Positions 10,469-25,374 are shown, counted from the stretch's first letter. The stretch: 64,000 nt of DNA from Sporosarcina sp. P2 (GCF_002743255.1 NZ_PDYY01000003.1:204454-268453); one strand, 5' to 3'. A program made the numbers and translations. The notes: generated by a model from the sequence alone, not told the origin.

Positions 10469-12547
10469 ATGGCTAGAGAGTTCTCACTAGAGAATACTCG
10501 TAACATTGGTATCATGGCTCACATTGACGCTGGTAAGACAACGACAACTGAGCGGATCCTTTTTTACACAGGTAAAATCCACAAGATTGGTGAAACGCAC
10601 GAAGGTGCATCACAAATGGACTGGATGGAGCAAGAGCAAGAACGTGGAATCACGATTACTTCAGCTGCAACAACTGCAGCATGGAAAGGTCACCGCGTAA
10701 ACATCATCGATACACCGGGGCACGTAGACTTCACAGTTGAAGTTGAACGTTCACTTCGCGTATTGGATGGTGCTGTAGCGGTACTTGATGCACAATCAGG
10801 TGTTGAACCACAAACAGAGACAGTTTGGCGTCAAGCGACAAACTACAAAGTACCACGTCTCGTATTCGTAAACAAAATGGATAAGACGGGTGCTGACTTC
10901 CTATATTCAGTAGGAACACTACGTGACCGCCTGCAAGCGAATGCACATCCTATTCAATTGCCAATTGGTGCGGAAGATAACTTCTCAGGAATTATCGACT
11001 TAATCGAAATGAAGGCAACTATGTATCCCAATGATCTAGGAACAGATACGACAGTGGAAGAAATTCCTGCTGAACATCTTGAACTAGCTAAAAAATACCG
11101 TGAGAGCCTAATTGAAGCTGTTGTAGATTTCGATGAAGATCTTATGGAAAAGTATCTTGGCGGTGAAGAACTTACTATAGAAGAACTTACGACAGCTATT
11201 CGTAAAGCTACGTTGGCAGTTGAATTCTATCCTGTAGTTTGTGGAACTGCTTTCAAAAACAAAGGTGTACAACTAGTACTAGATGCGGTAGTAGACTACC
11301 TTCCATCGCCACTTGATGTGCCTCCAATGATGGGCTTCAACCCTGAGACTGAAGAAGACGAAGTGCGTGAATCATCTGATGAAGCACCATTCTCAGCATT
11401 GGCGTTTAAAGTTATGACAGATCCTTATGTAGGTAAACTTACATTCTTCCGTATTTACTCTGGTATTCTTCAAGCTGGTTCTTACGTAGCAAACTCTACA
11501 AAAGGCAAGCGCGAGCGCGTAGGACGTATTCTACAAATGCACGCAAACAGCCGTGAAGAAATTTCTGAAGTACACGCGGGTGAAATTGCTGCTGCTGTCG
11601 GTTTGAAAGACACAACTACTGGAGACACACTATGTGATGAGAAAGCATTGATCATTCTTGAATCAATGGTATTCCCAGAGCCAGTTATCTCTGTAGCGAT
11701 TGAACCGAAAACAAAAGCGGACCAGGATAAAATGGGCCAAGCTCTTGCTAAGTTGCAAGAAGAAGATCCAACATTCCGTGCACACACAGATCAAGAAACA
11801 GGAGAAGTAATCATCGCGGGTATGGGTGAACTTCACTTGGATATTATCGTCGACCGTTTACGTCGTGAATTTAAAGTGGAAGCAAACGTGGGCGCGCCAC
11901 AAGTTTCTTACCGCGAAACATTCCGTCAGTCGGCTGAAGTCGAAGGTAAATTCGTTCGTCAATCAGGTGGACGTGGACAGTTCGGTCACGTATGGATTGA
12001 ATTCGGTCCAAACGAAGAAGGAAAAGGATTCGAGTTCGTTAATAATATTGTTGGTGGTTCTGTTCCTCGCGAATACATCCCAGCAGTTGAAGCAGGAATT
12101 CGTGATTCATTGGATAACGGTATTTTAGCTGGGTATCCTTTAATTGATGTCAAAGCACGCCTATATGACGGATCTTACCATGACGTTGACTCCAACGAGA
12201 TGGCATTTAAGATCGCTGCATCAATGGCTTTGAAAAATGCTGCATCAAAATGTAATCCTGTAATTCTTGAACCAACAATGAAGGTAGAAGTTATTATTCC
12301 GGAAGAATACATGGGCGACATTATGGGTGATATTACATCACGCCGTGGCCGTGTAGAAGGTATGGAAGCTCGTGGTAACGCACAAGTAGTTCGTGCAATG
12401 GTTCCACTTGCTGAAATGTTCGGTTATGCAACTTCTCTACGTTCAAACACGCAAGGACGCGGAGTATTCTCAATGGTGTTCGATCACTATGAAGAACTTC
12501 CAAAGTCTATCGCTGAAGAAGTAATCAAGAAAAACAAAGGTGAATAA
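10469..12547 (+). CDS. fusA: Translation elongation factor G
   Basis: EF-G is the GTPase that drives ribosomal translocation and, with RRF, ribosome recycling. The 692-residue protein has the GTP-binding motifs [17 protein letters not shown] and [10 protein letters not shown] in its N-terminal domain, and the domain IV region [14 protein letters not shown]. The start [15 protein letters not shown] follows aaggagatt. Length and motifs are those of canonical Bacillus EF-G, with no sign of a FusB-type or second copy here. Confidence 0.98.
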   Translation: MAREFSLENTRNIGIMAHIDAGKTTTTERILFYTGKIHKIGETHEGASQMDWMEQEQERGITITSAATTAAWKGHRVNIIDTPGHVDFTVEVERSLRVLDGAVAVLDAQSGVEPQTETVWRQATNYKVPRLVFVNKMDKTGADFLYSVGTLRDRLQANAHPIQLPIGAEDNFSGIIDLIEMKATMYPNDLGTDTTVEEIPAEHLELAKKYRESLIEAVVDFDEDLMEKYLGGEELTIEELTTAIRKATLAVEFYPVVCGTAFKNKGVQLVLDAVVDYLPSPLDVPPMMGFNPETEEDEVRESSDEAPFSALAFKVMTDPYVGKLTFFRIYSGILQAGSYVANSTKGKRERVGRILQMHANSREEISEVHAGEIAAAVGLKDTTTGDTLCDEKALIILESMVFPEPVISVAIEPKTKADQDKMGQALAKLQEEDPTFRAHTDQETGEVIIAGMGELHLDIIVDRLRREFKVEANVGAPQVSYRETFRQSAEVEGKFVRQSGGRGQFGHVWIEFGPNEEGKGFEFVNNIVGGSVPREYIPAVEAGIRDSLDNGILAGYPLIDVKARLYDGSYHDVDSNEMAFKIAASMALKNAASKCNPVILEPTMKVEVIIPEEYMGDIMGDITSRRGRVEGMEARGNAQVVRAMVPLAEMFGYATSLRSNTQGRGVFSMVFDHYEELPKSIAEEVIKKNKGE

Positions 12548-12662
12548 TACAGTTCATCCTTGTTTCTTTTAAGCAATACTTGTAAGATGTGGATAGTCGA
12601 AGGAATACTTTCGGCTTCCATATTAAAAAACTATTTTTTTAAATAAAGGGAGGATCTCTAAA

Positions 12663-13850
<1,188 letters not shown>

Positions 13851-13859
13851 TTTGTTTGG

Positions 13860-13887
13860 ATCCCGCCATTAAGGCGGGATTTTTTTG
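13860..13887 (+). terminator. Rho-independent terminator after tuf
   Basis: A perfect 8-bp GC-rich stem (13860-13867 with 13873-13880) has a 5-base loop and is followed by six T. It ends the str operon. Confidence 0.93.
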
Positions 13888-14039
13888 TTTTCGTCTACAT
13901 GAAAGGTTAGCGGCATATATCAAAAATAGTGTTTTGAAACGCCCTTAGGATAATGCGGAAGTAAAGTCTAGCAGCGCACTTCAAATCACGTGCAAATCAT
14001 GAGGAAAGCTGATAGTATAGTAAACGGATTAAAAGTTAA

Positions 14040-14525
<486 letters not shown>

Positions 14526-14562
14526 AACATAAAAACAAACAATATTACAGGAGGTGTGACTA

Positions 14563-15192
14563 ATGACCAAAGGAATCTTAGGAAGAAAAGTCGGAATGAC
14601 GCAAGTATTTGCTGAAAACGGCGATCTAATCCCAGTAACAGTGATTGAAGCTGCTCCAAACGTTGTTCTTCAAAAGAAGACAATAGAAACAGACGGCTAC
14701 GAGTCAATCCAACTAGGATTTGATGATAAACGTGAAAAGCTTTCAAACAAGCCTGAGCAAGGCCATGTTGCAAAAGCTAACACTGCACCTAAGCGCTTCA
14801 TTCGCGAAGTTCGCGGAGCTGACGTTAGTGCATACGAAGTTGGTCAGGAAGTCAAAGTCGATACATTCGCAGAAGGCGATGTAGTTGACATTACAGGAGT
14901 TTCAAAAGGTAAAGGATTCCAAGGTGTTATTAAGCGCCACGGTTACTCACGTGGACCAATGACTCACGGATCACGTTTCCATCGCGCACCAGGTTCACTT
15001 GGAGCAGTTGATGCACAACGCGTATTCAAAGGAAAAAAACTACCTGGACGTACTGGTGGCAAAACAGTAACGATCCAAAACGTTGAAATCGTTCGAGTTG
15101 ACGCTGAGCGCAACTTGTTATTAGTAAAAGGTAACGTTCCTGGAGCTCGTAAATCACTTGTACAAGTGAAAAGTGCTATCAAAGGAAACTGA
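14563..15192 (+). CDS. rplC: 50S ribosomal protein L3
   Basis: L3 binds the 3' part of 23S rRNA near the peptidyl transferase centre. The 209-residue protein starts [16 protein letters not shown] and has the loop [20 protein letters not shown] that reaches towards the active site. The ribosome binding site is aggaggtg. It lies between rpsJ and rplD, the normal order. Confidence 0.97.
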   Translation: MTKGILGRKVGMTQVFAENGDLIPVTVIEAAPNVVLQKKTIETDGYESIQLGFDDKREKLSNKPEQGHVAKANTAPKRFIREVRGADVSAYEVGQEVKVDTFAEGDVVDITGVSKGKGFQGVIKRHGYSRGPMTHGSRFHRAPGSLGAVDAQRVFKGKKLPGRTGGKTVTIQNVEIVRVDAERNLLLVKGNVPGARKSLVQVKSAIKGN

Positions 15193-15217
15193 GTAAAACA
15201 GAAAGGAGGAAACAGGA

Positions 15218-15841
15218 ATGCCTAAAGTATCTGTAGTAAGTCAAACAGGTTCTGCTGTCGGCGACATCGAACTAAACGATGCGATTTTTGGAATCGAGCC
15301 GAATGAAGCAGTATTATTCGAAGCAATTGTTCAACAACAAGCTTCTTTACGCCAAGGTAACCACAAGGTTAAAACTCGCGCGGAAGTAGCAGGCGGCGGT
15401 CGTAAACCATGGCGTCAAAAAGGCACAGGTCGTGCTCGTCAGGGTTCAATCAGATCACCACAATGGCGTGGAGGCGGTATCGTATTCGGTCCTTCACCAC
15501 GTAGTTACAGCTATAAAATGCCTAAGAAAGTTCGTCGTTTAGCACTTCTATCTGCTCTATCCACTAAAGTAGCGGCTGAAGAGCTAATCGTTCTAGATAA
15601 CTTAGCATTTGAAGCACCAAAAACAAAAGGCTTTGTAAAAGTGCTTGAAGATCTTTCAATCACGAAGAAAGCATTATTTGTTACAGCTGACCTAGAAGAA
15701 TCAGTAGCATTGTCTGCTCGCAACATTCCAGGGATCAGCGTCGTTTCAGCGAACGGTATCAATGTTCTAGACCTAGTCGGACATGACCAGCTTGTAATGA
15801 CAAAAGCAGCAATAGAAAAAGTCGAGGAGGTGCTTGGTTAA
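15218..15841 (+). CDS. rplD: 50S ribosomal protein L4
   Basis: L4 lines the nascent peptide exit tunnel. The 207-residue product has the tunnel extension with [15 protein letters not shown] and [13 protein letters not shown], which is where macrolide-resistance changes occur; no obvious alteration is seen. The ribosome binding site is aaaggagga. Its stop codon shares one base with the rplW start, so the two are translationally coupled. Confidence 0.97.
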   Translation: MPKVSVVSQTGSAVGDIELNDAIFGIEPNEAVLFEAIVQQQASLRQGNHKVKTRAEVAGGGRKPWRQKGTGRARQGSIRSPQWRGGGIVFGPSPRSYSYKMPKKVRRLALLSALSTKVAAEELIVLDNLAFEAPKTKGFVKVLEDLSITKKALFVTADLEESVALSARNIPGISVVSANGINVLDLVGHDQLVMTKAAIEKVEEVLG

Positions 15842-16128
15842 TGGAAGCACGTGATATTCTGAAACGTCCGGTCATTACCGAGCGTTCTTCTGAACAAATG
15901 GAAGACTTAAGAAAATATACATTCGAAGTTGATACACGCGCGAGCAAAACTCACGTGAAACAAGCTATTGAAGAAATCTTCGGTGTTAAAGTTGAAAAAG
16001 TTAACGTTATGAACTACAAAGGTAAGTTCAAGCGTATGGGGAAACATGCTGGTTATACAAACAAGCGTCGTAAGGCAATTGTTACACTGACTACTGATTC
16101 CAAAGATATCGAACTTTTTGAAATGTAA
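15841..16128 (+). CDS. rplW: 50S ribosomal protein L23
   Basis: L23 sits at the tunnel exit and docks trigger factor and SRP. The 95-residue protein starts [20 protein letters not shown] and ends with the conserved [19 protein letters not shown]. Its ATG overlaps the rplD stop by one base, and the ribosome binding site (gaggagg) lies inside the end of rplD. Confidence 0.96.
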   Translation: MEARDILKRPVITERSSEQMEDLRKYTFEVDTRASKTHVKQAIEEIFGVKVEKVNVMNYKGKFKRMGKHAGYTNKRRKAIVTLTTDSKDIELFEM

Positions 16129-16161
16129 TTAACTCATAATAAATGAAGGAGGGAACACAAA

Positions 16162-16992
16162 ATGGCGATTAAGAAGTACAAAGCTACCTCCAACGGACGT
16201 CGTAACATGACTTCTTCTGACTTTGCTGAGATTACTGCTAGCAAACCAGAAAAATCATTGCTTGAACCAGTCAAGCGTAAAGGCGGACGTAACAACCAAG
16301 GTAGAATGACAGTTCGTCACCAAGGTGGAGGACATAAGCGCCAATACCGTGTCATTGATTTCCAACGTCGGAAAGATGGCATTCCAGGACGCGTTGCTAC
16401 GATCGAATACGATCCAAACCGTTCAGCAAACATCGCATTAATCAATTATGCAGATGGTGAAAAGAGATATATCCTTGCTCCTAAAGGATTGACAGTAGGT
16501 TCCACAATCATTTCAGGACCTGAAGCGGATATCCGCGTAGGAAATGCTCTACCACTAGAGAACATCCCTATGGGTTCCACAATTCACAACATTGAAATGA
16601 AGCCAGGTAAAGGCGGACAATTAGTTCGTTCTGCAGGAACTTCAGCTCAACTACTAGGACGCGAAGGCAAATACGTCATCATTCGTCTGCAATCAGGAGA
16701 AGTTCGTATGATCCTTGCTACTTGCCGTGCTACAATCGGTCAAGTTGGTAACGAGCAACACGAATTGATCAATATTGGTAAAGCAGGTCGTTCACGTTGG
16801 TTAGGCAAACGTCCAACTGTTCGTGGATCTGTAATGAACCCTAACGATCACCCACACGGTGGTGGTGAAGGCCGTACACCAATCGGTCGTCCGAGTCCTG
16901 TTACTCCATGGGGTAAACCAACTCTTGGATTCAAGACACGTACGAAGAACAATAAATCAGATAAACTTATCGTTCGCCGTCGTAAAAAATAA
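16162..16992 (+). CDS. rplB: 50S ribosomal protein L2
   Basis: L2 is an early-assembling 23S rRNA binding protein needed for subunit joining and peptidyl transfer. The 276-residue product starts [17 protein letters not shown] and includes [21 protein letters not shown] sequence ([20 protein letters not shown]), with the conserved His near the active centre. The ribosome binding site is aaggaggg. Confidence 0.97.
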   Translation: MAIKKYKATSNGRRNMTSSDFAEITASKPEKSLLEPVKRKGGRNNQGRMTVRHQGGGHKRQYRVIDFQRRKDGIPGRVATIEYDPNRSANIALINYADGEKRYILAPKGLTVGSTIISGPEADIRVGNALPLENIPMGSTIHNIEMKPGKGGQLVRSAGTSAQLLGREGKYVIIRLQSGEVRMILATCRATIGQVGNEQHELINIGKAGRSRWLGKRPTVRGSVMNPNDHPHGGGEGRTPIGRPSPVTPWGKPTLGFKTRTKNNKSDKLIVRRRKK

Positions 16993-17052
16993 TGTTATTG
17001 CACTGCGGTTCAGTAGATGGACCGTAGTACATACTCGGAAGGAGGTTCCAGA

Positions 17053-17331
17053 ATGGGCCGCAGCTTGAAAAAAGGACCTTTTGCAGATGACCATTTACTA
17101 AAAAAGGTTGACGCACAAAAAGACGCAGAAAAGAAACAAGTTATTAAAACATGGTCACGCCGTTCAACAATCTTCCCGACTTTCATCGGATTGACGATTG
17201 CAGTATATGATGGACGTAAACATGTTCCTGTTTATGTAACAGAAGATATGGTAGGTCACAAACTAGGTGAATTCGTACCTACACGCACATACCGAGGCCA
17301 TGGTGCCGACGATAAGAAAACAAAACGCTAA
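17053..17331 (+). CDS. rpsS: 30S ribosomal protein S19
   Basis: S19 is in the 30S head, next to S13. The 92-residue protein starts [18 protein letters not shown]. An in-frame ATG at 17017 would add 12 residues, but aaggaggtt directly upstream of 17053 and the family start decide for the shorter form. It ends in [14 protein letters not shown] plus a basic tail. Confidence 0.97.
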   Translation: MGRSLKKGPFADDHLLKKVDAQKDAEKKQVIKTWSRRSTIFPTFIGLTIAVYDGRKHVPVYVTEDMVGHKLGEFVPTRTYRGHGADDKKTKR

Positions 17332-17351
17332 TTTGAGAGGAGGTTATCCTG

Positions 17352-17696
17352 ATGCAACAAGCTAAAGCATCTGTACGCACAGTCCGTATTGCTTCTCGCA
17401 AAGTTCGTTTGGTCGTTGATCTTATCCGCGGCAAGAATATAGGTGAAGCTATGGCTATTCTACGACTTACGCCTAAAGCGGCATCTCCAGTCGTGGAAAA
17501 ATTATTGAAATCAGCAATTGCAAACGCTGAACATAACTACGAAATGGATACTGAGAACTTAATCGTCAGTGAAGTATTCGTAGATGAAGGACCAACAATG
17601 AAACGTTTCCGTCCACGTGCACAAGGTCGTGCAAGTGCGATCAACAAACGTACAAGCCACATCACATTAGTGGTATCTGAAAAGAAGGAGGGGTAA
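17352..17696 (+). CDS. rplV: 50S ribosomal protein L22
   Basis: L22 contacts all 23S rRNA domains and its beta-hairpin lines the exit tunnel. The 114-residue product starts [20 protein letters not shown], and the hairpin reads [20 protein letters not shown], without the deletions known for macrolide resistance. It is followed by rpsC after three bases. Confidence 0.96.
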   Translation: MQQAKASVRTVRIASRKVRLVVDLIRGKNIGEAMAILRLTPKAASPVVEKLLKSAIANAEHNYEMDTENLIVSEVFVDEGPTMKRFRPRAQGRASAINKRTSHITLVVSEKKEG

Positions 17697-17699
17697 TTA

Positions 17700-18362
17700 G
17701 TGGGCCAAAAAGTACATCCTAATGGACTACGTGTAGGCGTCATCCGTGACTGGGACTCAAAATGGTACGCGGAAAAAGATTATGCGTCCTTACTACATGA
17801 AGACTTAAAGATCCGTGAATACATCGAAAAACGTCTTGTAGAAGCATCAGTTTCAAAAGTTGAAATTGAGCGTGCTGCTAAGCGTGTTAATATTACAATC
17901 CACACTGCAAAGCCAGGTATGGTTATCGGTAAAGGTGGTTCCGAAGTAGAAACACTTCGTAAGCAACTTAACGAAATTACAGGCAAGCGTGTACACATCA
18001 ACATCGTAGAAATCAAACGTGCTGATTTGGATGCAAGATTAGTTGCAGAATCAATCGCTCGTCAATTGGAAAGTCGTGTATCATTCCGTCGTGCTCAGAA
18101 ACAAGCGATTCAACGTACTATTCGTTCTGGTGCAAAAGGAATTAAAACACAAGTATCTGGACGTCTCGGCGGAGCGGATATCGCTCGTGCGGAACACTAC
18201 AGTGAAGGAACTGTCCCTCTTCATACATTACGTGCAGATATAGATTATGCACATGCTGAAGCTGATACTACTTATGGTAAGCTTGGCGTAAAGGTATGGA
18301 TTTATCGTGGTGAAGTCCTTCCAGTAAAAGTTAAGAAGAACTCTGGGGAAGGAGGCAAATAA
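17700..18362 (+). CDS. rpsC: 30S ribosomal protein S3
   Basis: S3 is at the mRNA entry channel of the 30S subunit. The 220-residue protein starts at GTG ([20 protein letters not shown]) with the ribosome binding site aaggaggg in the end of rplV. The KH domain motif [18 protein letters not shown] is clear. Stop codon and rplP start are one base apart. Confidence 0.97.
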   Translation: MGQKVHPNGLRVGVIRDWDSKWYAEKDYASLLHEDLKIREYIEKRLVEASVSKVEIERAAKRVNITIHTAKPGMVIGKGGSEVETLRKQLNEITGKRVHINIVEIKRADLDARLVAESIARQLESRVSFRRAQKQAIQRTIRSGAKGIKTQVSGRLGGADIARAEHYSEGTVPLHTLRADIDYAHAEADTTYGKLGVKVWIYRGEVLPVKVKKNSGEGGK

Positions 18363-18363
18363 T

Positions 18364-18988
<625 letters not shown>

Positions 18989-19005
18989 TGAAGGAGGTTG
19001 CAGCC

Positions 19006-19269
19006 ATGACTGAGCGTAATCAGCGCAAAGTATACACAGGCCGTGTGGTTTCCGATAAAATGGATAAAACCGTTACGGTAATGGTAGAAACACACAAAAA
19101 ACATTCTTTATACGGTAAGCGTGTAAAGTATTCTAAGAAACTTAAAGTTCATGATGAGCTAAACGAAGCGAAAATCGGCGATGTTGTTCGTATTATGGAA
19201 ACACGTCCATTATCAGCAACTAAGCGTTTCCGTCTTCTAGAAGTCGTTGAAAAAGCGATTATCATCTAA
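19006..19269 (+). CDS. rpsQ: 30S ribosomal protein S17
   Basis: S17 binds 16S rRNA early in assembly. The 87-residue protein starts [20 protein letters not shown] and ends in a hydrophobic EVVEKAIII. An ATG at 18988 is in frame, but the strong aaggaggtt lies between the two and fits only the start at 19006. Confidence 0.96.
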   Translation: MTERNQRKVYTGRVVSDKMDKTVTVMVETHKKHSLYGKRVKYSKKLKVHDELNEAKIGDVVRIMETRPLSATKRFRLLEVVEKAIII

Positions 19270-19307
19270 TAGGTTTTTAACTCAGATTTCGGAAGGAGGT
19301 AACCTCG

Positions 19308-19676
19308 ATGATTCAACAGGAAAGTAGAATGAAAGTTGCTGACAACTCTGGCGCGCGCGAAGTACTTACGATTAAAGTACTAGGCGGATCAGGTCGTAAA
19401 GTAGCTAACATCGGTGACGTAGTTGTTGTTACGGTTAAGAAGGCAACACCAGGTGGCGTTGTTAAGAAGGGTGACGTTGTTAAAGCGGTCATCGTTCGTA
19501 CGAAAAGTGGAGTTCGTCGTAAAGACGGTTCATACATTACATTCGATGAGAATGCTTGCGTTATTATCCGTGATGATAAAGGGCCACGTGGAACACGTAT
19601 TTTCGGACCAGTTGCTCGCGAACTACGCGACAATAACTTCATGAAAATCATTTCACTTGCTCCAGAAGTTCTTTAA
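19308..19676 (+). CDS. rplN: 50S ribosomal protein L14
   Basis: L14 forms an intersubunit bridge and is the docking site of the silencing factor RsfS. The 122-residue protein starts [20 protein letters not shown] and ends [19 protein letters not shown], as in Bacillus. The ribosome binding site is aaggaggtaa. Confidence 0.97.
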   Translation: MIQQESRMKVADNSGAREVLTIKVLGGSGRKVANIGDVVVVTVKKATPGGVVKKGDVVKAVIVRTKSGVRRKDGSYITFDENACVIIRDDKGPRGTRIFGPVARELRDNNFMKIISLAPEVL

Positions 19677-19711
19677 TTCTAATGACAGAGCCAGTCAAGG
19701 AGGTGCGATAA

Positions 19712-20023
19712 ATGCACGTTAAAAAAGGCGACAAAGTAATGGTGATCTCTGGGAAAGATAAAGGTAAAACAGGTGTGATCCTAACTGCTTATCCGAAAAA
19801 AGACCGTGTGCTAGTTGAAGGTATTAATATCGTCAAAAAACACACAAAGCCGAACCAAGAAAACCCACAAGGCGGAATTGTAAGCCAAGAGTCTACAATA
19901 CACGTCTCCAACGTGATGGTAATCGATCCTAAAACAGGCGAGCCGACTCGTGTAGGTTACAAAATGGAAGACGGTAAAAAAGTACGTATTGCAAAAAAAT
20001 CCGGTGAATCATTGGATAAGTAA
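19712..20023 (+). CDS. rplX: 50S ribosomal protein L24
   Basis: L24 is an assembly initiator protein with a KOW motif ([17 protein letters not shown] at about 4-20). The product is 103 residues, the normal bacterial length. The ribosome binding site aaggaggtg precedes the ATG. Confidence 0.96.
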   Translation: MHVKKGDKVMVISGKDKGKTGVILTAYPKKDRVLVEGINIVKKHTKPNQENPQGGIVSQESTIHVSNVMVIDPKTGEPTRVGYKMEDGKKVRIAKKSGESLDK

Positions 20024-20049
20024 GTATTGCATGAAGGGAGGTCCGACTG

Positions 20050-20589
20050 ATGAGTCGTTTGAAAGAGAAGTTTTCTAAAGAAATCACACCTGCTCTAATG
20101 AGCAAGTTTGAATATACATCTGTTATGCAAGTTCCTAAAGTAGACAAAATCGTTATCAACATGGGTGTTGGTGACGCTGTCCAAAATACAAAAGCACTTG
20201 ATGCAGCTGTTGAGGATCTTGCAACTATTTCGGGTCAAAAACCAGTCATTACTAAAGCGAAAAAATCTATCGCAGGATTCCGTTTACGTGAAGGAATGCC
20301 GATCGGAGCTAAAGTAACGCTTCGCGGTGAGCGCATGTATGAGTTCCTCGATAAATTAGTTACAATCTCATTACCACGTGTACGTGACTTCCGTGGCGTT
20401 TCTAAAAAAGCGTTCGACGGTCGCGGTAACTATACTCTTGGTGTGAAAGAGCAACTTATTTTCCCTGAAATTGACTTCGATAAAGTATCAAAAGTACGAG
20501 GGATGGATATCGTCATCGTGACGACAGCTAACACTGATGAAGAAGCACGTGAGTTGCTTGCACAGTGTGGCATGCCATTCCAAAAGTAA
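20050..20589 (+). CDS. rplE: 50S ribosomal protein L5
   Basis: L5 binds 5S rRNA and contacts the P-site tRNA. The 179-residue product starts [17 protein letters not shown] and contains [20 protein letters not shown] and the C-terminal [19 protein letters not shown]. The ribosome binding site is aagggagg. Confidence 0.97.
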   Translation: MSRLKEKFSKEITPALMSKFEYTSVMQVPKVDKIVINMGVGDAVQNTKALDAAVEDLATISGQKPVITKAKKSIAGFRLREGMPIGAKVTLRGERMYEFLDKLVTISLPRVRDFRGVSKKAFDGRGNYTLGVKEQLIFPEIDFDKVSKVRGMDIVIVTTANTDEEARELLAQCGMPFQK

Positions 20590-20597
20590 AATAATAG

Positions 20598-20795
<198 letters not shown>

Positions 20796-20825
20796 ACCCC
20801 TAATTAGGGAAGGAGGTTAATTCAA

Positions 20826-21224
20826 ATGACAATGAGTGATCCGATTGCAGATATGCTTACACGCATCCGTAATGCGAACATGGTTCGCCACGAGAAGCTT
20901 GAGGTACCTGCTTCAAACGTAAAGAAAGAAATCGCTGAGATCTTAAAACGAGAAGGTTTCGTCCGTGATGTGGAATACGTGGAAGATAACAAACAAGGCA
21001 TCATCCGCATTTTCCTAAAATACGGTCAGGATAACGAACGCGTTATCAATGGCTTGAAACGTATTTCTAAACCAGGACTTCGTGTATATGCTAAATCAAA
21101 TGAAGTTCCTAAAGTACTTAACGGCTTAGGTGTTGCACTTGTTTCTACATCAAACGGTGTATTAACAGACAAAGAAGCCCGCGCTAAACAAGTCGGCGGA
21201 GAAGTCGTCGCTTACGTTTGGTAA
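20826..21224 (+). CDS. rpsH: 30S ribosomal protein S8
   Basis: S8 is a key platform assembly protein and, in E. coli, the spc operon repressor. The 132-residue product starts [20 protein letters not shown] and ends [16 protein letters not shown]. The ribosome binding site is aaggaggtt. Confidence 0.97.
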   Translation: MTMSDPIADMLTRIRNANMVRHEKLEVPASNVKKEIAEILKREGFVRDVEYVEDNKQGIIRIFLKYGQDNERVINGLKRISKPGLRVYAKSNEVPKVLNGLGVALVSTSNGVLTDKEARAKQVGGEVVAYVW

Positions 21225-21254
21225 TTAGCTACAATTGAATGGAGGTGCAATAGA

Positions 21255-21794
21255 ATGTCCCGTATTGGTAATCGTCAGATCGAAGTCCCTGAAAACGTTA
21301 CTGTAACAATTTCAGAGGAAAACTTCGCTACTGTTAAAGGTCCGAAAGGTGAACTTTCGAGACAATTAGATAAAGAAATCACGATCAATCACGAAGGCAA
21401 CGTAATTACATTTACTCGTCCTTCTGAATCAAAAGCCCACCGTTCAATTCACGGTACTACACGCTCTGTACTTAATAACATGGTAGTGGGAGTATCTACA
21501 GGATTTGAACGCACACTTGAATTGGTTGGGGTTGGATATCGTGCTTCTATGCAAGGGAAAAAACTTGTATTGAACGTAGGTTACTCACACCCAGTTGAAT
21601 TCACGCCAGAAGAAGGTGTAGAAGTTGAAGTTCCAGCGAACACGAAAATAATTGTTCGCGGATACAACAAAGAACACGTAGGTGCTCTTGCTTCTAACAT
21701 CCGTCAAGTACGTCCACCAGAGCCGTATAAAGGTAAAGGTATCCGTTATGAAGGCGAAATTGTTCGTCGTAAAGAAGGTAAAACAGGTAAATAA
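21255..21794 (+). CDS. rplF: 50S ribosomal protein L6
   Basis: L6 lies near the GTPase-associated centre and the sarcin-ricin loop. The 179-residue protein starts [19 protein letters not shown] and contains the C-terminal signature [20 protein letters not shown]. The ribosome binding site is ggaggtg. Confidence 0.97.
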   Translation: MSRIGNRQIEVPENVTVTISEENFATVKGPKGELSRQLDKEITINHEGNVITFTRPSESKAHRSIHGTTRSVLNNMVVGVSTGFERTLELVGVGYRASMQGKKLVLNVGYSHPVEFTPEEGVEVEVPANTKIIVRGYNKEHVGALASNIRQVRPPEPYKGKGIRYEGEIVRRKEGKTGK

Positions 21795-21827
21795 TACCGC
21801 CTGAGGTATTTGGAAGGAGTGACTCCG

Positions 21828-22190
21828 ATGATCACGAAACAAGATAAAAACGCTGTCCGTAAAAAGCGTCACGCACGTGTGCGTACGAAAATCAGCGGAA
21901 CTGCAGAGCGTCCACGTCTAAACGTTTACCGTTCAAACAAGCACATCTATGCACAATTGATTGATGACTTGAATGGTGTAACAATCGTTAGCGCTTCTAC
22001 AAGAGATAACGATGTTGAGGCTGGTTCTACTGGCAACACTGAATCTGCAGCTAAAGTTGGCGAGCTTATTGCAAAGAAAGCTGTTGAAAAAGACGTTAAG
22101 GCGGTTGTTTTTGACCGCGGCGGATATCTTTTCCACGGCCGTGTAAAAGCATTAGCTGACGCTGCACGCGAAAATGGTCTGGAATTTTAA
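21828..22190 (+). CDS. rplR: 50S ribosomal protein L18
   Basis: L18 binds 5S rRNA with L5. The 120-residue product starts [19 protein letters not shown] and ends with [19 protein letters not shown]. An ATG 18 bases upstream is in frame, but it precedes the ribosome binding site ggaaggagtg, so 21828 is the start; the length then equals the B. subtilis protein. Confidence 0.96.
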   Translation: MITKQDKNAVRKKRHARVRTKISGTAERPRLNVYRSNKHIYAQLIDDLNGVTIVSASTRDNDVEAGSTGNTESAAKVGELIAKKAVEKDVKAVVFDRGGYLFHGRVKALADAARENGLEF

Positions 22191-22212
22191 TTAAGAGGGA
22201 GGGACATATTTC

Positions 22213-22713
22213 ATGCGTCGTAATGATCAGAACAAAAGTGAGTTTGAAGAACGCGTAGTAACGATCAACCGCGTTGCGAAAGTTGTAAAAGGTGGACGTC
22301 GTTTCCGCTTCACTGCACTTGTCGTAGTTGGTGATAAAAACGGTCGTGTCGGTTTTGGTACTGGTAAAGCACAAGAAGTTCCAGATGCAATCCGTAAAGC
22401 AATTGAAGATGCGAAGAAAAACTTGATTGTAGTGCCAATGGTCAAAGGTACAACTCCACATGAAGTAATCGGACGCTTTGGTGCAGGACAAATCCTCATC
22501 AAACCAGCTGCTCCGGGTACTGGTGTTATCGCAGGTGGACCTGTCCGTGCGGTACTTGAACTTGCAGGCATCACGGATATTCTTTCTAAATCTCTTGGTT
22601 CAAGCACACCGATCAACATGGTACGTGCAACAATCGAAGGGTTGCAGAATTTGAAACGCGCAGAAGACATTGCCAAATTGCGTGGTAAATCCGTAGAAGA
22701 ACTGTTAGGTTAA
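22213..22713 (+). CDS. rpsE: 30S ribosomal protein S5
   Basis: S5 acts in decoding accuracy and mRNA entry. The 166-residue protein has the loop [20 protein letters not shown], where spectinomycin-resistance changes occur; it appears unaltered. The ribosome binding site is agggaggg. Confidence 0.97.
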   Translation: MRRNDQNKSEFEERVVTINRVAKVVKGGRRFRFTALVVVGDKNGRVGFGTGKAQEVPDAIRKAIEDAKKNLIVVPMVKGTTPHEVIGRFGAGQILIKPAAPGTGVIAGGPVRAVLELAGITDILSKSLGSSTPINMVRATIEGLQNLKRAEDIAKLRGKSVEELLG

Positions 22714-22726
22714 GGGGGGAAATACA

Positions 22727-22909
22727 ATGACGAACAAACTTGAAGTCACCCTTACGAAAAGTGTTATTGGTTCAAAGCCAACACAGCGTAAAACAATTGA
22801 AGCACTAGGCCTTCGAAAGTTAAATCAAATAGTTGAGCATCAAAACAACGATGCCATCCGTGGTATGCTTACAAAAGTTAGCCACTTGGTAACCGTTAAA
22901 GAAATTTAA
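22727..22909 (+). CDS. rpmD: 50S ribosomal protein L30
   Basis: L30 is a small 50S protein. The 60-residue product starts [20 protein letters not shown] and ends [15 protein letters not shown], the full length of the bacterial form. It lies between rpsE and rplO, and its ribosome binding site is aggggggaa. Confidence 0.95.
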   Translation: MTNKLEVTLTKSVIGSKPTQRKTIEALGLRKLNQIVEHQNNDAIRGMLTKVSHLVTVKEI

Positions 22910-22941
22910 GTACTATTTTACAATAAGGAGGTGCCGATAAG

Positions 22942-23382
22942 ATGAAATTACATGAGCTAAAACCAGCTGAAGGATCTCGTAAAAACCGCAAACGTGTTGG
23001 TCGTGGGATTGGATCTGGAACAGGTAAGACTTCTGGTAGAGGTCATGACGGTCAAAACGCTCGTTCAGGCGGCGGTGTACGTCTTGGTTTCGAAGGTGGA
23101 CAAATTCCTCTTTTCCAACGACTTCCTAAGCGCGGGTTCACGAACATCAATCGTAAAGATTATGCCATCGTTAACCTCGATACATTAAATCGTTTCGAAG
23201 AAGGCACGGAAGTAACGCCGGAATTGCTAATTGAAACTGGTGTTGTAAGCAACGCTAAATCTGGTATCAAGATTCTGGGTAACGGAACACTTGATAAGAA
23301 GATTACAGTACGTGCTAACAAATTCTCCGCTTCTGCAAAAGAAGCAATTGAAAAAGCAGGCGGGCAAACAGAGGTGGTATAA
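22942..23382 (+). CDS. rplO: 50S ribosomal protein L15
   Basis: L15 is a late-assembling 50S protein. The 146-residue product starts [20 protein letters not shown] and has the glycine-rich [20 protein letters not shown]. The ribosome binding site is aaggaggtg. Its stop overlaps the start of secY by one base. Confidence 0.97.
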   Translation: MKLHELKPAEGSRKNRKRVGRGIGSGTGKTSGRGHDGQNARSGGGVRLGFEGGQIPLFQRLPKRGFTNINRKDYAIVNLDTLNRFEEGTEVTPELLIETGVVSNAKSGIKILGNGTLDKKITVRANKFSASAKEAIEKAGGQTEVV

Positions 23383-24674
23383 TGTTTCAGACAATCTCTA
23401 ATTTCATGCGTGTGAAGGAGATCCGGTCTAAAATAATTTTCACCCTCCTAGTGCTCATCGTTTTTAGACTAGGGACATTTGTTCCGGTTCCAAACGTTGA
23501 TGCAACTGCTTTACAACAATCAGATAACCAGTTTATCGGATTCTTGAACACATTCGGTGGAGGAGCATTATCCAACTTCTCGATCTTTGCAATGGGGATT
23601 ATGCCGTATATCACGGCGTCCATCATTGTACAACTCTTGCAGATGGATGTTGTTCCGAAGTTTACTGAGTGGTCAAAACAAGGGGACGTCGGAAGACGAA
23701 AACTTGCACAATTCACAAGATATTTCACGATTGTTCTTGCCTTTATTCAAGCACTTGCCATGTCATTTGGTTTTAACCAAACATTTGGCGGTACACTGAT
23801 TCAAGACAACAGCATATCCACTTATATCACAATTGCAATTGTATTGACTGCCGGTACAGCTTTCCTACTATGGCTTGGTGAACAAATTACTGCAAAAGGT
23901 GTTGGGAATGGTATTTCCATCATTATCTTTGCAGGGATTGTTGCCGGCATTCCAAATGCTGTTAACCAGTTGTATGTAACGCAAATTCAAGACGCTGGAG
24001 ATGCACTATTTATTCGAATTGCAACGATGGTCTTATTATTGATCGTGATCGTAGCTATTGTAGTCGGGGTTATTTACTTCCAAGAAGCATTGCGGAAAAT
24101 TCCGATTCAATATGCGAAGCGTGTCTCAGGACGTAATCAGTCTGTTGCAAGTCAACAAACACACTTACCTTTGAAATTGAATGCTGCAGGAGTTATCCCG
24201 GTAATCTTTGCGGTGGCATTCTTCATTACGCCACAACAAATTGCTCCGTTTTTCGGTGAAAACAGTGTAACTAAAACTATTATTCGGATCTTCGATTATA
24301 CGAATCCGATCGGTATGATTTTGTATGTAACACTTATTATTGCGTTTACATATTTCTACGCATTCATTCAAGTGAATCCAGAAAATATGGCAGACAATCT
24401 GAAAAAGCAAGGTGCATATATTCCGGGAATACGCCCAGGAGCAAACACTCAAAAGTACTTAACAAGTACTCTGTATAGACTGACGTTCGTCGGCTCAATT
24501 TTCTTGGCCGTCGTAGCGGTTATGCCAATCTTCTTCATTAACTTGGCGAATTTACCTCAATCCGCTCAAATCGGTGGAACGAGCTTGCTCATCGTAGTAG
24601 GGGTCGCCCTCGAATCAATGAAGCAATTAGAATCACAATTAGTGAAGAGACATTACAGAGGCTTTATGAAATAA
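23382..24674 (+). CDS. secY: Preprotein translocase channel subunit SecY
   Basis: SecY is the membrane pore of the Sec system and inserts or exports proteins with SecE, SecG and SecA. The 430-residue protein has ten predicted hydrophobic segments, the plug region FGGGALSNFSIFAMGIMPYI near the first loop, and the conserved cytosolic loop IPIQYAKRVSGR. Its start overlaps the rplO stop, and the ribosome binding site (gaggtgg) is inside rplO. adk follows after 46 bases. Confidence 0.97.
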   Translation: MFQTISNFMRVKEIRSKIIFTLLVLIVFRLGTFVPVPNVDATALQQSDNQFIGFLNTFGGGALSNFSIFAMGIMPYITASIIVQLLQMDVVPKFTEWSKQGDVGRRKLAQFTRYFTIVLAFIQALAMSFGFNQTFGGTLIQDNSISTYITIAIVLTAGTAFLLWLGEQITAKGVGNGISIIIFAGIVAGIPNAVNQLYVTQIQDAGDALFIRIATMVLLLIVIVAIVVGVIYFQEALRKIPIQYAKRVSGRNQSVASQQTHLPLKLNAAGVIPVIFAVAFFITPQQIAPFFGENSVTKTIIRIFDYTNPIGMILYVTLIIAFTYFYAFIQVNPENMADNLKKQGAYIPGIRPGANTQKYLTSTLYRLTFVGSIFLAVVAVMPIFFINLANLPQSAQIGGTSLLIVVGVALESMKQLESQLVKRHYRGFMK

Positions 24675-24699
24675 AGAGCAATAGCCTGACCTATTGTAA

Positions 24700-25374
<675 letters not shown>

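Noticed and set aside
12548..12662. A hairpin between fusA and tuf as an internal terminator
   Set aside because: The possible stem (agtcgaa with ttcggct) is short and no T-tract follows directly.
22227..22676. A 149-codon minus-strand open frame inside rpsE
   Set aside because: It is the reverse shadow of a highly codon-biased ribosomal gene; similar long shadows occur inside ureG, rpsK and salA.
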